Source: CAZNXJ01 sp964577115
GTDB taxonomy: Bacteria > Planctomycetota > Planctomycetia > Pirellulales > Pirellulaceae
Assembly (NCBI GenBank): GCA_964577115.1
Contig: CAZNXJ010000013.1
Span: 93,128 to 157,127 of the forward strand
Direction: 5' to 3'
Length of the DNA stretch: 64,000 nucleotides
Shown here: one piece after another, positions 17,886 through 26,953 of the stretch
Layout of the letters: each line of letters starts with the position of its first letter
Position numbering within the stretch: the stretch's first letter is position 1
Translations under genes and position numbers: made by a program
Notes under the pieces: model-generated
The model's database searches: none
Told to the model about the DNA's origin: nothing
Seen by the model: the letters and a program-made list of their open reading frames with translations, nothing else

Positions 17886-17905
17886 GGTGTGCCGTTTGGG
17901 ACACC
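17886..17905 (+). promoter_or_regulatory. Small hairpin in long 5' leader
   Basis: GGTGT and ACACC arms enclose an inner CC-gttt-GG, giving a 20-base hairpin with one mismatch. It lies about 65 bases after the predicted transcription start and 140 before the ATG. There is no U-tract, so it is not an intrinsic terminator. It may stabilise the leader or affect translation. No known riboswitch is recognised. Confidence 0.35.
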
Positions 17906-18046
17906 AGGGAGCTTATTTCGAGGGAGCTAGGCGACTAGCAGACGACGTGGTGGTCACGGAGGTCGGGGGATTTCGCGGCGGCGGAGCCGGTCGTGGGAAT
18001 GTCCCAGGGTGCTAGTCTGACCATCGTCCAGGAAGGGTGGTTGTAA

Positions 18047-18640
18047 ATGTCAACGACGAAGACTGTCTTCACGACGGGCGAAGCGGCCAAGATCTGCAAG
18101 GTCAGCCAGCAGACGATCATCCGCTGCTTTGACAACGGGACGCTCAAGGGATTTCGCGTCCCAGGCAGCCGCTTCCGTCGTATTCCGCGCGACCAGTTGT
18201 TCGCGTTCATGAAAGATAATGGGATTCCGACCGATGCCCTCGAGAGCGGGAAGCGGAAGGTCCTGATCGTCGATGACGACGAAGAGCTGGTCGATCTGCT
18301 CGTCGACGTCTTCGAAAAGGACGGCCGTTTCGAGATCCGCACCGCGAACAACGGTTTCGGGGCCGGCATGCTGGTCACGGAGTTCCGCCCGGACCTGGTG
18401 ATCCTGGACGTGATGCTCCCGGACATCAATGGCCGGGAGGTTTGCGAGCGGGTGCGGAGCGACTTGTCGCTCGAAGCCGTCAAGATCATCTGCATTTCTG
18501 GGATGGTCGAGCAGGACAAGATTGCTGAACTGCGGGCTTCGGGCGCGAACGACTTCATGCACAAGCCGTTCGCGGTCGAGAAGCTGCTCGATCGCGCCTG
18601 CGAACTGCTCGAAATCGAGCGGGTTGGCGCGAGCGCCTGA
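18047..18640 (+). CDS. DNA-binding regulator: excisionase-type HTH followed by a receiver domain
   Basis: A 197-residue regulator with domains in reversed order. Residues 7-60 form a MerR/excisionase-like winged helix (TTGEAAKICKVSQQTI, then GFRVPGSRFRRIP). Residues 70-190 form a CheY-like receiver with acidic residues Asp76-78, phospho-acceptor Asp121 in VILDVMLPD, and Lys173 in HKPF. Most response regulators put the receiver first. It is driven by the strong promoter at 17788 and closed by a strong terminator at 18723, so it is monocistronic and probably well expressed. The soluble histidine kinase at 18787 is the obvious candidate partner, but the terminator separates their transcripts. 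A GGAAGGG precedes the ATG by about 9 bases. Confidence 0.88.
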   Translation: MSTTKTVFTTGEAAKICKVSQQTIIRCFDNGTLKGFRVPGSRFRRIPRDQLFAFMKDNGIPTDALESGKRKVLIVDDDEELVDLLVDVFEKDGRFEIRTANNGFGAGMLVTEFRPDLVILDVMLPDINGREVCERVRSDLSLEAVKIICISGMVEQDKIAELRASGANDFMHKPFAVEKLLDRACELLEIERVGASA

Positions 18641-18722
18641 TCACGGGGGCTCGTACGGGGCAGCGCCGCCGTCTCTATCGAATCGTTGGTCGCGGCGAAC
18701 GAACAATTCGCTGAAACACTCG

Positions 18723-18754
18723 AAACGCGCGCTTCGCGAAGCGCGCGTTTTTTT
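18723..18754 (+). terminator. Intrinsic terminator after the HTH-receiver gene
   Basis: The arms AACGCGCGCTTC and GAAGCGCGCGTT form a near-perfect GC-rich stem with a very short loop, followed at once by a run of seven T. It ends the HTH-receiver transcript 32 bases before the histidine-kinase start. Confidence 0.92.
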
Positions 18755-18786
18755 CTATTCGGATCTTTCAGGCCGAGCGGGCCGCG

Positions 18787-20091
18787 ATGCATTACTTACC
18801 CGCGGTGGAGTTGCCCGGCGGCGGACGCCTGCGCCTGCCGCTCAGCGATGCATCGGCTGGCGAGTTGGCCGGCTGTTGGTTGGCACCGGCGCCCGACGCC
18901 CTGCTGCGCGCCGCCCGGCTGCTCGGCGCTGAGCCCGTGCTGCTCGTCTGGACCTACCTCGCCCATGCGCCGCTCGCCTCGCGGCGCTCCGCACCCATCG
19001 ATGCGTTACGGCTCGCCGACTGGCTGGCTACCCGCGCCATGCAGCGCTGGACGAGTGAACCGGTGGCGAGCGCGGAGCTGATTTCCACCACTCGGCGCGA
19101 GCGCTGGACGGAACTGAGCTCCCGGCAGGCGGCCAAGCGGGGCAGGGGGGAGGCCTGGCCAAGCGGCGAGCAGCTAATCCAATGGGCGGAAGCCTGGCGG
19201 GACGAGCTGGCGATGCCCGAACCCGTGCCCGCGCCAGCTCAGCCCTTGAACGGGCCGAACGACAGCGAGGCGGAAGCCGTTCGCGCGCGCTGGCAGGCCT
19301 CTTCTACCTTGGTCTTCGATTGGCTCGACCGTCTCGCCGAACGGCTTCGGCGGCTGGAGCAGCTCGAGCAGCGTTTCGCCGAAGCGGTGCGCGACGAGAA
19401 GCTGCGTGCGCTGAAGGAATTCGCTTATGGGGCGAGCCACGAACTGAACAATCCGCTCGCCAACATCTCGACGCGCGCTCAGACGTTGTTGATGGACGAG
19501 CAGGATCCGGAGCGCCGCCGAAAATTGGCGACGATCAACAACCAGGCGTATCGCGCTCATGAGATGATCTCCGACCTGATGCTCTTCGCTCATCCTCCGG
19601 CGATCGAGTACACGGCAGTGCGAGTTGCCGATCTGCTGCACCAGGCAGTGAGCGAGATGCTGCCGCTCGCTGAAGCCCAGGCCACCACGATCCGCGTGTG
19701 CGAGATCGATGAAGGGCTATCGCTGATGGCGGACGAGCGGCACCTAGTGGTGACGCTGCGCGCACTAGTGCAGAACAGTTTGGAGGCTGTGGGCAGTCAG
19801 GGGTACATCGAACTGAGCGCTCGGCGCGTTGAGCAATCCGATGCGACTGCGCTTGCCGCGGTGGAAATTCGCATTCGCGATGACGGGCCGGGCATTCCCG
19901 ACGACATGCGTTCACGCATCTTCGATCCCTATTTTTCGGGGCGCGAAGCCGGTCGAGGACTGGGGCTCGGGCTGTCCAAGGCTTGGCGCATCGTGATGCT
20001 TCACGGCGGTCGATTAAGCGTCGCGGAGCAAGCACCGGGCGTGCGCGGCGCCGAGTTCGTGATCGAGTTGCCTGTGGAGAAGCCGGCCTGA
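18787..20091 (+). CDS. Soluble sensor histidine kinase
   Basis: A 434-residue kinase without membrane segments. The N-terminal 170 residues are a helical Leu/Ala-rich sensor region I cannot assign with confidence; it resembles HDOD-like helical bundles only loosely. It is followed by a coiled linker (RLAERLRRLEQLEQRF). The dimerisation/phosphoacceptor box is GASHELNNPLANI with His218. The ATP-binding domain has the N box LVQNSLEAVG, the G1 box RDDGPGIP and the G2 box GRGLGLGLSKAWRI. As a cytoplasmic kinase it would sense an internal signal and phosphorylate a receiver such as Asp121 of the neighbouring regulator. The ATG follows the terminator by 32 bases, so its promoter must lie close by or within the preceding gene. 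Confidence 0.9.
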   Translation: MHYLPAVELPGGGRLRLPLSDASAGELAGCWLAPAPDALLRAARLLGAEPVLLVWTYLAHAPLASRRSAPIDALRLADWLATRAMQRWTSEPVASAELISTTRRERWTELSSRQAAKRGRGEAWPSGEQLIQWAEAWRDELAMPEPVPAPAQPLNGPNDSEAEAVRARWQASSTLVFDWLDRLAERLRRLEQLEQRFAEAVRDEKLRALKEFAYGASHELNNPLANISTRAQTLLMDEQDPERRRKLATINNQAYRAHEMISDLMLFAHPPAIEYTAVRVADLLHQAVSEMLPLAEAQATTIRVCEIDEGLSLMADERHLVVTLRALVQNSLEAVGSQGYIELSARRVEQSDATALAAVEIRIRDDGPGIPDDMRSRIFDPYFSGREAGRGLGLGLSKAWRIVMLHGGRLSVAEQAPGVRGAEFVIELPVEKPA

Positions 20092-20363
20092 ACTGTGCCG
20101 CTTAGCGAGCGGTAAGGCACGCGAAGAAAGCACGCAACCCGCCCGGTTTCCCTGATCGCGCTCCTCTGCGCAATTGCTTATTTTTCCCGAAGTTACGCGA
20201 CCGCGCGGCCTTTCTTGGGGATTCTTGAAAAGAACCGAACCGGATCCTTGTCACCTCGATAGACATTGGAAGAATAGGCGTGAGTTGTCACGCGTCGGCG
20301 CTGCGTGCGCCGCCCAGCGAGGCGACCGGAGGACTCGAACTTTTGCAGAGAATGGGCTGGAGC

Positions 20364-21044
20364 ATGAACCGTTCAATGCCGGTGATGGTCGGATGCATGG
20401 CGCTGCTGATGGCGGCGACTGCTCGTGCGCAGGTAACTCGGATTACGCCACTGAACCATTCTTCCGACTCCGCGCCGGCGGCCACGGTGGCGGTTCAGCC
20501 CGCCACGGTTCGTTCCGCGGCCAAGACACCGGTGCAGTCGCCCGATCCGTATCGCGCGCTCCAGGCCGCCTACCAGCCACTCGAGCCCGCTGACATTCCG
20601 CCGACGCTCAATCAAGGCGCACCGGGTACGAACTCGCCGAGCACCGTGGCGCCCAACACCTATTCCACGACACCCGGAGCATCCTCCCTCGGTGCGGCTC
20701 CGGGCATTATCAGCCCTTCGCCCAGCGCTACGCCGCTTAGCGCGTCGCCGGCCGACTGCACCTACACGACAAGTCCCGCCACGACGGTAACGCCGCCCGC
20801 GACGACGTATGTGCCGAGCACCACGGTGCCGTATGTGTCGGCGCCAGCGGTGGTCTCCTACACGCCGACGACGGTGGTCACACCGACACCGACCGTCCCC
20901 GTCGTGCGCGCCGGTTTTCCGCCGGTGCTCCCGATCTCGTCGACCGACCGCCCCGTGATGGTCAGCCAGGGGCTCCTCGGCCAACCCGTCGTGTACGTCC
21001 CCGGCCAACCGGTGCGGAACTTCCTGCGCTATTTGACGCCGTGA
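20364..21044 (+). CDS. Secreted Pro/Thr-rich protein
   Basis: A 226-residue exported protein. The signal peptide is MNRSMPVMVGCMALLMAATA followed by RAQ. The mature part is low-complexity, rich in Thr, Pro, Ala, Ser and Val, with tracts such as TTVVTPTPTVPVV. It closes with a more ordered end, GQPVVYVPGQPVRNFLRYL. A GGAG sits just before the ATG at 20364. Composition suggests an extended cell-envelope or surface protein, and no enzymatic motif is present. I do not recognise a named family. Confidence 0.7.
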   Translation: MNRSMPVMVGCMALLMAATARAQVTRITPLNHSSDSAPAATVAVQPATVRSAAKTPVQSPDPYRALQAAYQPLEPADIPPTLNQGAPGTNSPSTVAPNTYSTTPGASSLGAAPGIISPSPSATPLSASPADCTYTTSPATTVTPPATTYVPSTTVPYVSAPAVVSYTPTTVVTPTPTVPVVRAGFPPVLPISSTDRPVMVSQGLLGQPVVYVPGQPVRNFLRYLTP

Positions 21045-21228
21045 AGCCCATGGCGTCGGACGCGCGATATGGGTAATCAGCCGAATTCGACGACCAATCC
21101 GCCCACCAACGGGCCTGCCGCACGTGCGGCAGGTCCGTTCGCAGCAATTTGCGCGTACCACTGGTACGCAGGTTGGTTGCGTTTGAGGGGGCGGCGCGAG
21201 TTAGCAAGCTCGTACGCTCGGCGGACGC

Positions 21229-22254
21229 CTAAACTGTCGCGATACCTTTCCGGCGCAGTTCGCCGACGACTTGCTGAACGATCTTGGCGACTTCGTTCAT
21301 GTCGACGCCTTGGCCGACCGGGCACCCGCCAACCGGCTCGTCGGTAAAGCCTTCGCCGGCGAGCAGGCATTGGAGTTCTCGTGAAAGCCGATCGAGCTCG
21401 ATCTGTTGATGCGGCGACTGGGGCTGGCGCCCGAGCCCCGTGTTAAAGCCGCGCAGGCGCAGAGCCGCTCGGAATCCTTCCGGGAACTCCGAGTTGAAGA
21501 TCATCGCGTCGAACAGCTGCAAGAGGCGATATTGCAGATCGCGGGCTTCATCCAGGCGGCGCTCCATCGTGAGGTCGTAGAGTTTCCGCGTGATTTCCGG
21601 CACCACGCCGCTCGTCGCATTCGTACCCCCGTCGCAGCCGATCAGCAGCATGGGCATGAGGGCCGCGTCCCAGCCGGTCAGAAAACTGAACTCCGGCCGC
21701 AGGTCTCGCACTGCCGCAATCATGCGCATCATATGGGGCAGATCACCCGACGAATCCTTGATCGCGACCACGCGGGGACACTCTTCCGCCAGACGCTGCA
21801 CGGTGGGAACGTCGATCGGCGATGCGAACAGAGGAATGTTGTACAGCGTGACGTCGATCGGCGAGTTGTCGGCGATCTCTTTGAAGTACGCGTACACTCC
21901 GTTCGCGCTCAGCTTGTAATAGAACGGCGAAACGATCGCCACCGCACGTACACCGAGCTCGTAGTAGTACTCGCACGCGCGGATCGTTTCCCGCGTGTTC
22001 GCTTCGGCGGCGCCGGCGAGAATCGGTACGCGGCCGGCCGTTTGATCGGTGACGATCTCGATGATCCGCCGCCGCTCTTCTGCCGTAAATCGAATAAATT
22101 CGCCGGTCGAGCCGTTGGGGTAGAGGCCGTGGACGCCTCGCTCGATGAGCCAATCGACGTAGCGACGCAGTTCGCTTTCGTTAATTTCGCCGCGATCGTC
22201 GAGCGGTACGATGTTCGGAGTGAAGATGCCTTGGAGCCGGTTACTGGGTGCCAT
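21229..22254 (-). CDS. DapA-family (dihydrodipicolinate synthase/N-acetylneuraminate lyase) aldolase
   Basis: A 341-residue class I aldolase of the DHDPS/NAL superfamily. NGSTGEF at residues 48-54 binds the keto-acid carboxylate, Tyr138 (TLYNIP) and the Schiff-base Lys166 (VVAIKDSSG) are present, and GWDAALMPMLLIGCDGG follows. Typical members have about 300 residues. The extra 35 or so here form a tail with GGCPVGQGVDMNEVAKIVQQV. There are no lysine-biosynthesis genes around it, so a catabolic keto-acid aldolase acting on sugar acids or hydroxyproline-type substrates is as likely as DapA. The start is the ATG at 22254 (MAPSNRLQGIFTP). Promoters for it and the divergent membrane-protein gene must share the 185-base gap. 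Confidence 0.85.
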   Translation of the reverse strand: MAPSNRLQGIFTPNIVPLDDRGEINESELRRYVDWLIERGVHGLYPNGSTGEFIRFTAEERRRIIEIVTDQTAGRVPILAGAAEANTRETIRACEYYYELGVRAVAIVSPFYYKLSANGVYAYFKEIADNSPIDVTLYNIPLFASPIDVPTVQRLAEECPRVVAIKDSSGDLPHMMRMIAAVRDLRPEFSFLTGWDAALMPMLLIGCDGGTNATSGVVPEITRKLYDLTMERRLDEARDLQYRLLQLFDAMIFNSEFPEGFRAALRLRGFNTGLGRQPQSPHQQIELDRLSRELQCLLAGEGFTDEPVGGCPVGQGVDMNEVAKIVQQVVGELRRKGIATV

Positions 22255-22439
22255 GCTTCTTTCAGGGTAGACTCGAAAGGGAGAGCGCTCGTCGCGCCCG
22301 GAGACGGACCGAGGTGTTACAATCCTCAATGATAGCTTAGTGCCGCGGATCCGTGGCCGGGCCCTGGACGGCCTGGCGGGATTTTTCACGCGCCGGCACG
22401 TACGCCGCCGCCCCGTTCTTCTCGCTTTCCAACCACTTC

Positions 22440-24788
22440 ATGGCCCGCAGGCGCAAAAGCCCCTCCGCTGGTGCGGTCTCGAAATCCGCAGCACCCACTC
22501 CACCCGCTCGGCCGGCATCACCCGAAAGCGGCGTCGAACGCCGCGTAATCCACTGGTGCCCCGTGCTGCTCGGTCTGGCTGCCCTTGCATATCTGCTGCG
22601 ATTCCTACAAACCGGTGGCCTGCGCCACGTCATCTACGGCCTGCTGTGGGATCACTTGTTGTTGCCGGACGAGCTCGCCGCGGAGATCTGGCGCCGCTGG
22701 ACCCTCGGCAGCCCCTCGGACATCGCGCTGCTCGACCGACTGCCCATCTTCGCCGTCGCTGCCATCCTGACCGTGGCGGCCTGGGGCCTCGGCCGGCTGC
22801 TGCTACCAGCTCAAGCTGCCGAACGCCTCGACCCGCTCGAACGGCACGCTTTTGCCGTCGCCATCGGGCTGAACGTCTGGTCCCTCCTGGTACTCGCGCT
22901 GGGGCTACTCGGGCTGCTGCACGCCACCTGGCTGCTTCGACTCGCCATGGTAGCCGCCATCGCTGCGGGAGTGCTAAAGCACAGGAGCTGGCTCAAGTCG
23001 CGTGAAGCCGTGCGAGCGGTTCAAGAGCCGCTTGAGCCCTCCACTCGCCGAGCGATCGGATACTTCGGCACCCTGGCGATTCCGTTCGCCGTGCTTTATT
23101 TGCTCACCGCCGCCCTGCCGCCCGCGGAATTCGACGTACGCGAGTATCATTTGCAAACGCCGAAGGAGTGGTTTCTGGACGGCCGTGTGACGTTCCAGGA
23201 GCACAACGTATACGGCAACATGCCGCTGGGCGCCGAGATGCAGGCGCTTGCGGCCATGATGTGGATGACAGGTCCGCGTGCGTGGTGGTGGGGAGCGCTC
23301 GCGGGCAAAGTCGTGATCGCCAGTTATGCGTGGTGGACCGCGCTGCTGCTTTTCACGTTCGGCCGGCGATACTTCAGCGCTCGAGCAGGTGCCGTCGCGG
23401 CACTGGGCTACATTTCGATGCCCTGGATCTTTCACGTCTCGACCGTTGGGCTGATCGAAGGTGCGGTGGCGCTGTATGCGTGGAGCAGCATTTACGCGCT
23501 GTGCCTGGCGTGGGGCGAGTACGGTCGGTCGCCGGATGAGGCCGGCGAGCGTGCACGGTCACCAAAGTCGCCAGCCGCGTCGTCGCAGGGCGATGCGACT
23601 GGGGATGAGCGAACTGGCCGCTCGCTGGTCGGCATGTCAGGGTTCCTGGCCGGCGCTTCCGTAGCCACCAAGTATCCCGGGCTGGTGTTCGTCGCCGTTC
23701 CTCTATCGCTCGCCGCCGCCTGGCGCTTGCGGCGTCGCGTGACGACCTGGCTGCTCTTCGGACTCATGGTAGTTGCCGGCTGCGGCTTGTGGCTTGGCAA
23801 GAACGCCGTGCTCGCGGGCAATCCCACCTACCCGCTACTGTACAGCGTGTTCGGCGGGCGCAGCTGGACGGACGAGAAGGAGCAGCGTTGGCAGGAGGCC
23901 CATGGACCGCCGCGCGACACGGCTGGACGTCGGTTTTCCGTGGCGCAAGTGCGCTCGTCGATCGAGAATCTACTCTGGGAAAGCGACAAGCTCAGCCCGC
24001 TACTCATCCCGTTCGCACTCTTCGCCGTACTTGCCCCACGCCATCGACGCAGAATGCTCTCGGCGCTCCTGGCGCTCGTCGTCTTCGACCTGGCGATCTG
24101 GTGGCTGCTGACGCATCGCTACGACCGCTTCTTTCTGCCGCTGGCCCCCGTGCTCGCGATGTTCGCCGGTGTCGGCGCGGACTGGTCCAGCGGTCGGTGG
24201 TGGCGCTGGACCGTGTACGGCTTCGTCACGCTTGCCACGCTCGTCAATCTGGTCGTGCTCGCACTCGGCGCGATCAGCGGCGATAACCGGATCCTGGTTC
24301 CTTTGGAGAAGCTGCGAGTGGAATCGCAGATGCTGCGAGTCCATCCGGCGCATCTCTATTTGAATCGGAACGTTCCGCAAGGCTGGGCCGCGCTCTTGGT
24401 TGGCGAAGCACAGCCATTTGATCTCGAAGTGCCGGTGTACTGGAGCACATGCTGGGACGACTGCCAGTTGGAGACGTGGTTCCGCGGCCGCTCGCGCGAC
24501 GAACGGCTCGAGATCCTGCGGCAGCACCGCATCAGCCACGTGTTCATTCATTGGCACGAGATCGCTCGCTATCGCTCGCCCGGCAACTACGGCTTCACGG
24601 AATACGTCACGCGCGAGTGGGTGTATAACGAGCTGGTCGGCGCGCAGGGGCTGCTTGAACCCGTATCTGTGCCTGGCGGTGACGGGCTGCTCGACCCCAC
24701 CTACGGCGAAGTTTTCCGCGTCGTCTATGATTCTGAAACTTCCGGCGATCGGCCCGTCGCAGCTCCCGCCGGAGAGCGTGGGGATTGA
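22440..24788 (+). CDS. Polytopic membrane protein, GT-C glycosyltransferase-like
   Basis: A 782-residue integral membrane protein with about ten or more hydrophobic segments, for example CPVLLGLAALAYLLRFL near the N-terminus and LLFGLMVVAGCGLWL in the middle. The first large loop carries PPAEFDVREYHLQTPKEWF, whose Asp/Glu pair fits the catalytic loop of lipid-phosphate-sugar-dependent GT-C glycosyltransferases such as PMT/ArnT relatives. The C-terminal 200 residues are soluble and have an HVFIHWHEIARY segment. It lies directly before the squalene-hopene cyclase, so it may be cotranscribed and could act on a hopanoid or surface glycan, but this is only positional. The start may be further upstream at 22353. 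Confidence 0.7.
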   Translation: MARRRKSPSAGAVSKSAAPTPPARPASPESGVERRVIHWCPVLLGLAALAYLLRFLQTGGLRHVIYGLLWDHLLLPDELAAEIWRRWTLGSPSDIALLDRLPIFAVAAILTVAAWGLGRLLLPAQAAERLDPLERHAFAVAIGLNVWSLLVLALGLLGLLHATWLLRLAMVAAIAAGVLKHRSWLKSREAVRAVQEPLEPSTRRAIGYFGTLAIPFAVLYLLTAALPPAEFDVREYHLQTPKEWFLDGRVTFQEHNVYGNMPLGAEMQALAAMMWMTGPRAWWWGALAGKVVIASYAWWTALLLFTFGRRYFSARAGAVAALGYISMPWIFHVSTVGLIEGAVALYAWSSIYALCLAWGEYGRSPDEAGERARSPKSPAASSQGDATGDERTGRSLVGMSGFLAGASVATKYPGLVFVAVPLSLAAAWRLRRRVTTWLLFGLMVVAGCGLWLGKNAVLAGNPTYPLLYSVFGGRSWTDEKEQRWQEAHGPPRDTAGRRFSVAQVRSSIENLLWESDKLSPLLIPFALFAVLAPRHRRRMLSALLALVVFDLAIWWLLTHRYDRFFLPLAPVLAMFAGVGADWSSGRWWRWTVYGFVTLATLVNLVVLALGAISGDNRILVPLEKLRVESQMLRVHPAHLYLNRNVPQGWAALLVGEAQPFDLEVPVYWSTCWDDCQLETWFRGRSRDERLEILRQHRISHVFIHWHEIARYRSPGNYGFTEYVTREWVYNELVGAQGLLEPVSVPGGDGLLDPTYGEVFRVVYDSETSGDRPVAAPAGERGD

Positions 24789-24874
24789 AGGTCACTCGCG
24801 ATTCGCATAAGTTGACTCGCACTTTGCGCGACTGGGGAAGTGAATCTCCAGGCGGGAATGGATGCGAGGACGCT

Positions 24875-26932
24875 ATGCCACTGGATGTACGCGACGGCGC
24901 CGCGCGGAGCGCTCGAGATGCGGCGCGGGCGCTCGTCGAGCAGGTCTCGACATCGATCGAGCGGACGTGCGGATGGCTGATTGAGCAGCAGCATGCCGAC
25001 GGCCATTGGTGTGCCGAACTGGAAGGCGACACCATTTTGGAAAGCGAGTACTTGCTGCTCATGGCCTGGCTTGGCCGTGAGCACACCGCGCCCGCGCGAG
25101 CGGCGGCTCGGTATCTTGAATTGCAGCAGAATCCCGACGGCGGATGGTCGCAATTTCCCGGCGGGCCGCTCGACATCAGCGTCAGCGTGAAAGCCTATTT
25201 CGCGCTGAAGCTCGTCGGCACCTCGCCCGATGCGCCTCACATGCAGCGGGCCCGCGAGGCGATTCTCGCAGCCGGCGGCGCCGATCGTGTTAACAGCTTT
25301 ACCCGCTTTTACCTCGCACTGCTCGGCCAGATCTCCTACGAACAGTGTCCGGCGGCACCGCCGGAACTCGTCCTGCTGCCCGACTGGTCGCCCATCAATC
25401 TTTATCGCATGAGCGCCTGGTCGCGCACGATCGTCGTCCCGCTGACGATCATCTGGGCCCTGCGTCCCGTGCGCATGATCGAGTCCGAGCGTGGAATTTC
25501 GGAGCTGTTTTGCGCGCCTCCCGAACAATGGCCGCCGCTACGTTCGCCGGGGCTCGACGGTCCGCCATCGGGCTGGGAACGCTTCTTTCGCGGTGTCGAC
25601 CGGATGCTGAAGTTGGCCGAACGCCGTCGATTCCGACCGCTGCGCAGCCGAGCGCTACGCGCGGCCCAGCGCTGGATGCTGGAACGGTTCGAAGACAGCG
25701 ACGGGCTCGGGGCGATCTTTCCGCCGATCGTCTGGTCGATTATCGCACTGCGGGCGCTCGGCTATCCGCTCGATCATCCCGCGGTCGTCGAATGTTTTCA
25801 GCAGCTCGACGGCCTCATGATTTTTGACCGGCATAACGGGGAGGAAACATTACGGCTTCAGCCGTGCAAGTCGCCCGTCTGGGATACGGCCATCGCGCAG
25901 CGCGCGCTGGTGGCAGCCTCCGGGGCAACGACGCTCGACGCGGACACGATTCAGTCAGCGCTCGGTCGTTCCACGCGCTGGCTCCTCGATCGTGAGGTGC
26001 GCCGACCGGGGGACTGGGCGCGCCGGGCGTCCGTGGCGCCGAGCGGCTGGTATTTCGAGTACCGCAACGTGTTCTATCCCGATGTGGATGACACGATCAT
26101 GGTCATCATGGCGCTCCGCGAATTGGCCGACAGCCGTCCGCTAGCGCCCGAGCGCGGCGAGATTTCGGCAGCGTGCGAGCGGGCCGTGCGATGGGTGCTC
26201 GCGCTGCAGAACCGTGACGGCGGATGGGGCGCGTTCGATCGCGACAACGATGCCGAATTCCTCTGCCATGTGCCGTTCGCGGATCACAATGCGATGATCG
26301 ATCCCAGTACGCCCGATATCACGGCCCGCGCGCTCGAAGCGCTCGCGCACGTCGGAATTGGTCGCGAGCATCCCGCGGTCCAGCGCGCGCTCACGCTGTT
26401 GCGCGCGACCCAGGAACCCGATGGCTCGTGGTATGGCCGCTGGGGCGTCAACTATATCTACGGCACGTGGCAGGTGCTCGTGGGGTTGGCCGCGATTGGC
26501 GTCGATCCAAATGATCCGATGGTGCAGCGGGGCGCCGAGTGGCTGCTGGAGCATCAGCAAGCGACCGGCGGTTGGGGCGAGTCGGTGCTGAGCTACTCGG
26601 AGCCTGCGTGGCATGGGCGCGGGACCCCTACCGCGTCACAGACCGCCTGGGCGCTGCTCGGCCTGATGGCCGCCGATTGTTCGGATCGACAAGCGGTGAC
26701 GCGCGGCATTCAATACCTTGTCGATACGCAGCTCGCCGACGGCCGCTGGGACGAGCCCGAGTTCACCGGGACGGGTTTTCCGCGGGTTTTCTATTTGCGG
26801 TACCACATGTACCCGATCTACTTCCCTTTGCTCGCGCTATCTCGCTATATGACTTGGAGCGGGGCGAGTCTCGAACGACGGCCGCTCAGAGTGCGCGGCG
26901 GTCCCCCCTGCGACGTCGCGTCGCATCCGTAG
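24875..26932 (+). CDS. shc: Squalene-hopene cyclase
   Basis: A 685-residue enzyme of full SHC length. The catalytic acid motif is DVDDT at residues 403-407. Multiple QW-type repeats are visible, such as QNPDGGWSQFPGG, QNRDGGWGAFD, TQEPDGSWYGRWG and HQQATGGWGESV, and the N-terminal DGHWCAELEGDTILESEY block is standard. It cyclises squalene to hopene/diplopterol at the inner membrane. The ATG at 24875 follows an AGGA by six bases, better than the start 90 bases upstream. hpnH follows after 21 bases, so the two are an operon. Confidence 0.97.
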   Translation: MPLDVRDGAARSARDAARALVEQVSTSIERTCGWLIEQQHADGHWCAELEGDTILESEYLLLMAWLGREHTAPARAAARYLELQQNPDGGWSQFPGGPLDISVSVKAYFALKLVGTSPDAPHMQRAREAILAAGGADRVNSFTRFYLALLGQISYEQCPAAPPELVLLPDWSPINLYRMSAWSRTIVVPLTIIWALRPVRMIESERGISELFCAPPEQWPPLRSPGLDGPPSGWERFFRGVDRMLKLAERRRFRPLRSRALRAAQRWMLERFEDSDGLGAIFPPIVWSIIALRALGYPLDHPAVVECFQQLDGLMIFDRHNGEETLRLQPCKSPVWDTAIAQRALVAASGATTLDADTIQSALGRSTRWLLDREVRRPGDWARRASVAPSGWYFEYRNVFYPDVDDTIMVIMALRELADSRPLAPERGEISAACERAVRWVLALQNRDGGWGAFDRDNDAEFLCHVPFADHNAMIDPSTPDITARALEALAHVGIGREHPAVQRALTLLRATQEPDGSWYGRWGVNYIYGTWQVLVGLAAIGVDPNDPMVQRGAEWLLEHQQATGGWGESVLSYSEPAWHGRGTPTASQTAWALLGLMAADCSDRQAVTRGIQYLVDTQLADGRWDEPEFTGTGFPRVFYLRYHMYPIYFPLLALSRYMTWSGASLERRPLRVRGGPPCDVASHP

Positions 26933-26953
26933 CCGCGCCTCGGAAAACAACCC

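Larger units (their letters stand above)
17246..18046. other. Long intergenic region between mnmG and the HTH-receiver gene
   Basis: About 800 bases without a believable CDS. The first 500 bases hold nothing I recognise apart from moderate GC-rich inverted stretches. The last 260 hold a strong promoter (17788-17815) and a leader of about 225 bases with a small hairpin. No tRNA-like cloverleaf or T-loop consensus is visible. Confidence 0.5.

Noticed and set aside
17246..18046. tRNA or riboswitch in the long leader region
   Set aside because: No T-loop consensus, cloverleaf pairing or known riboswitch core could be found by eye.
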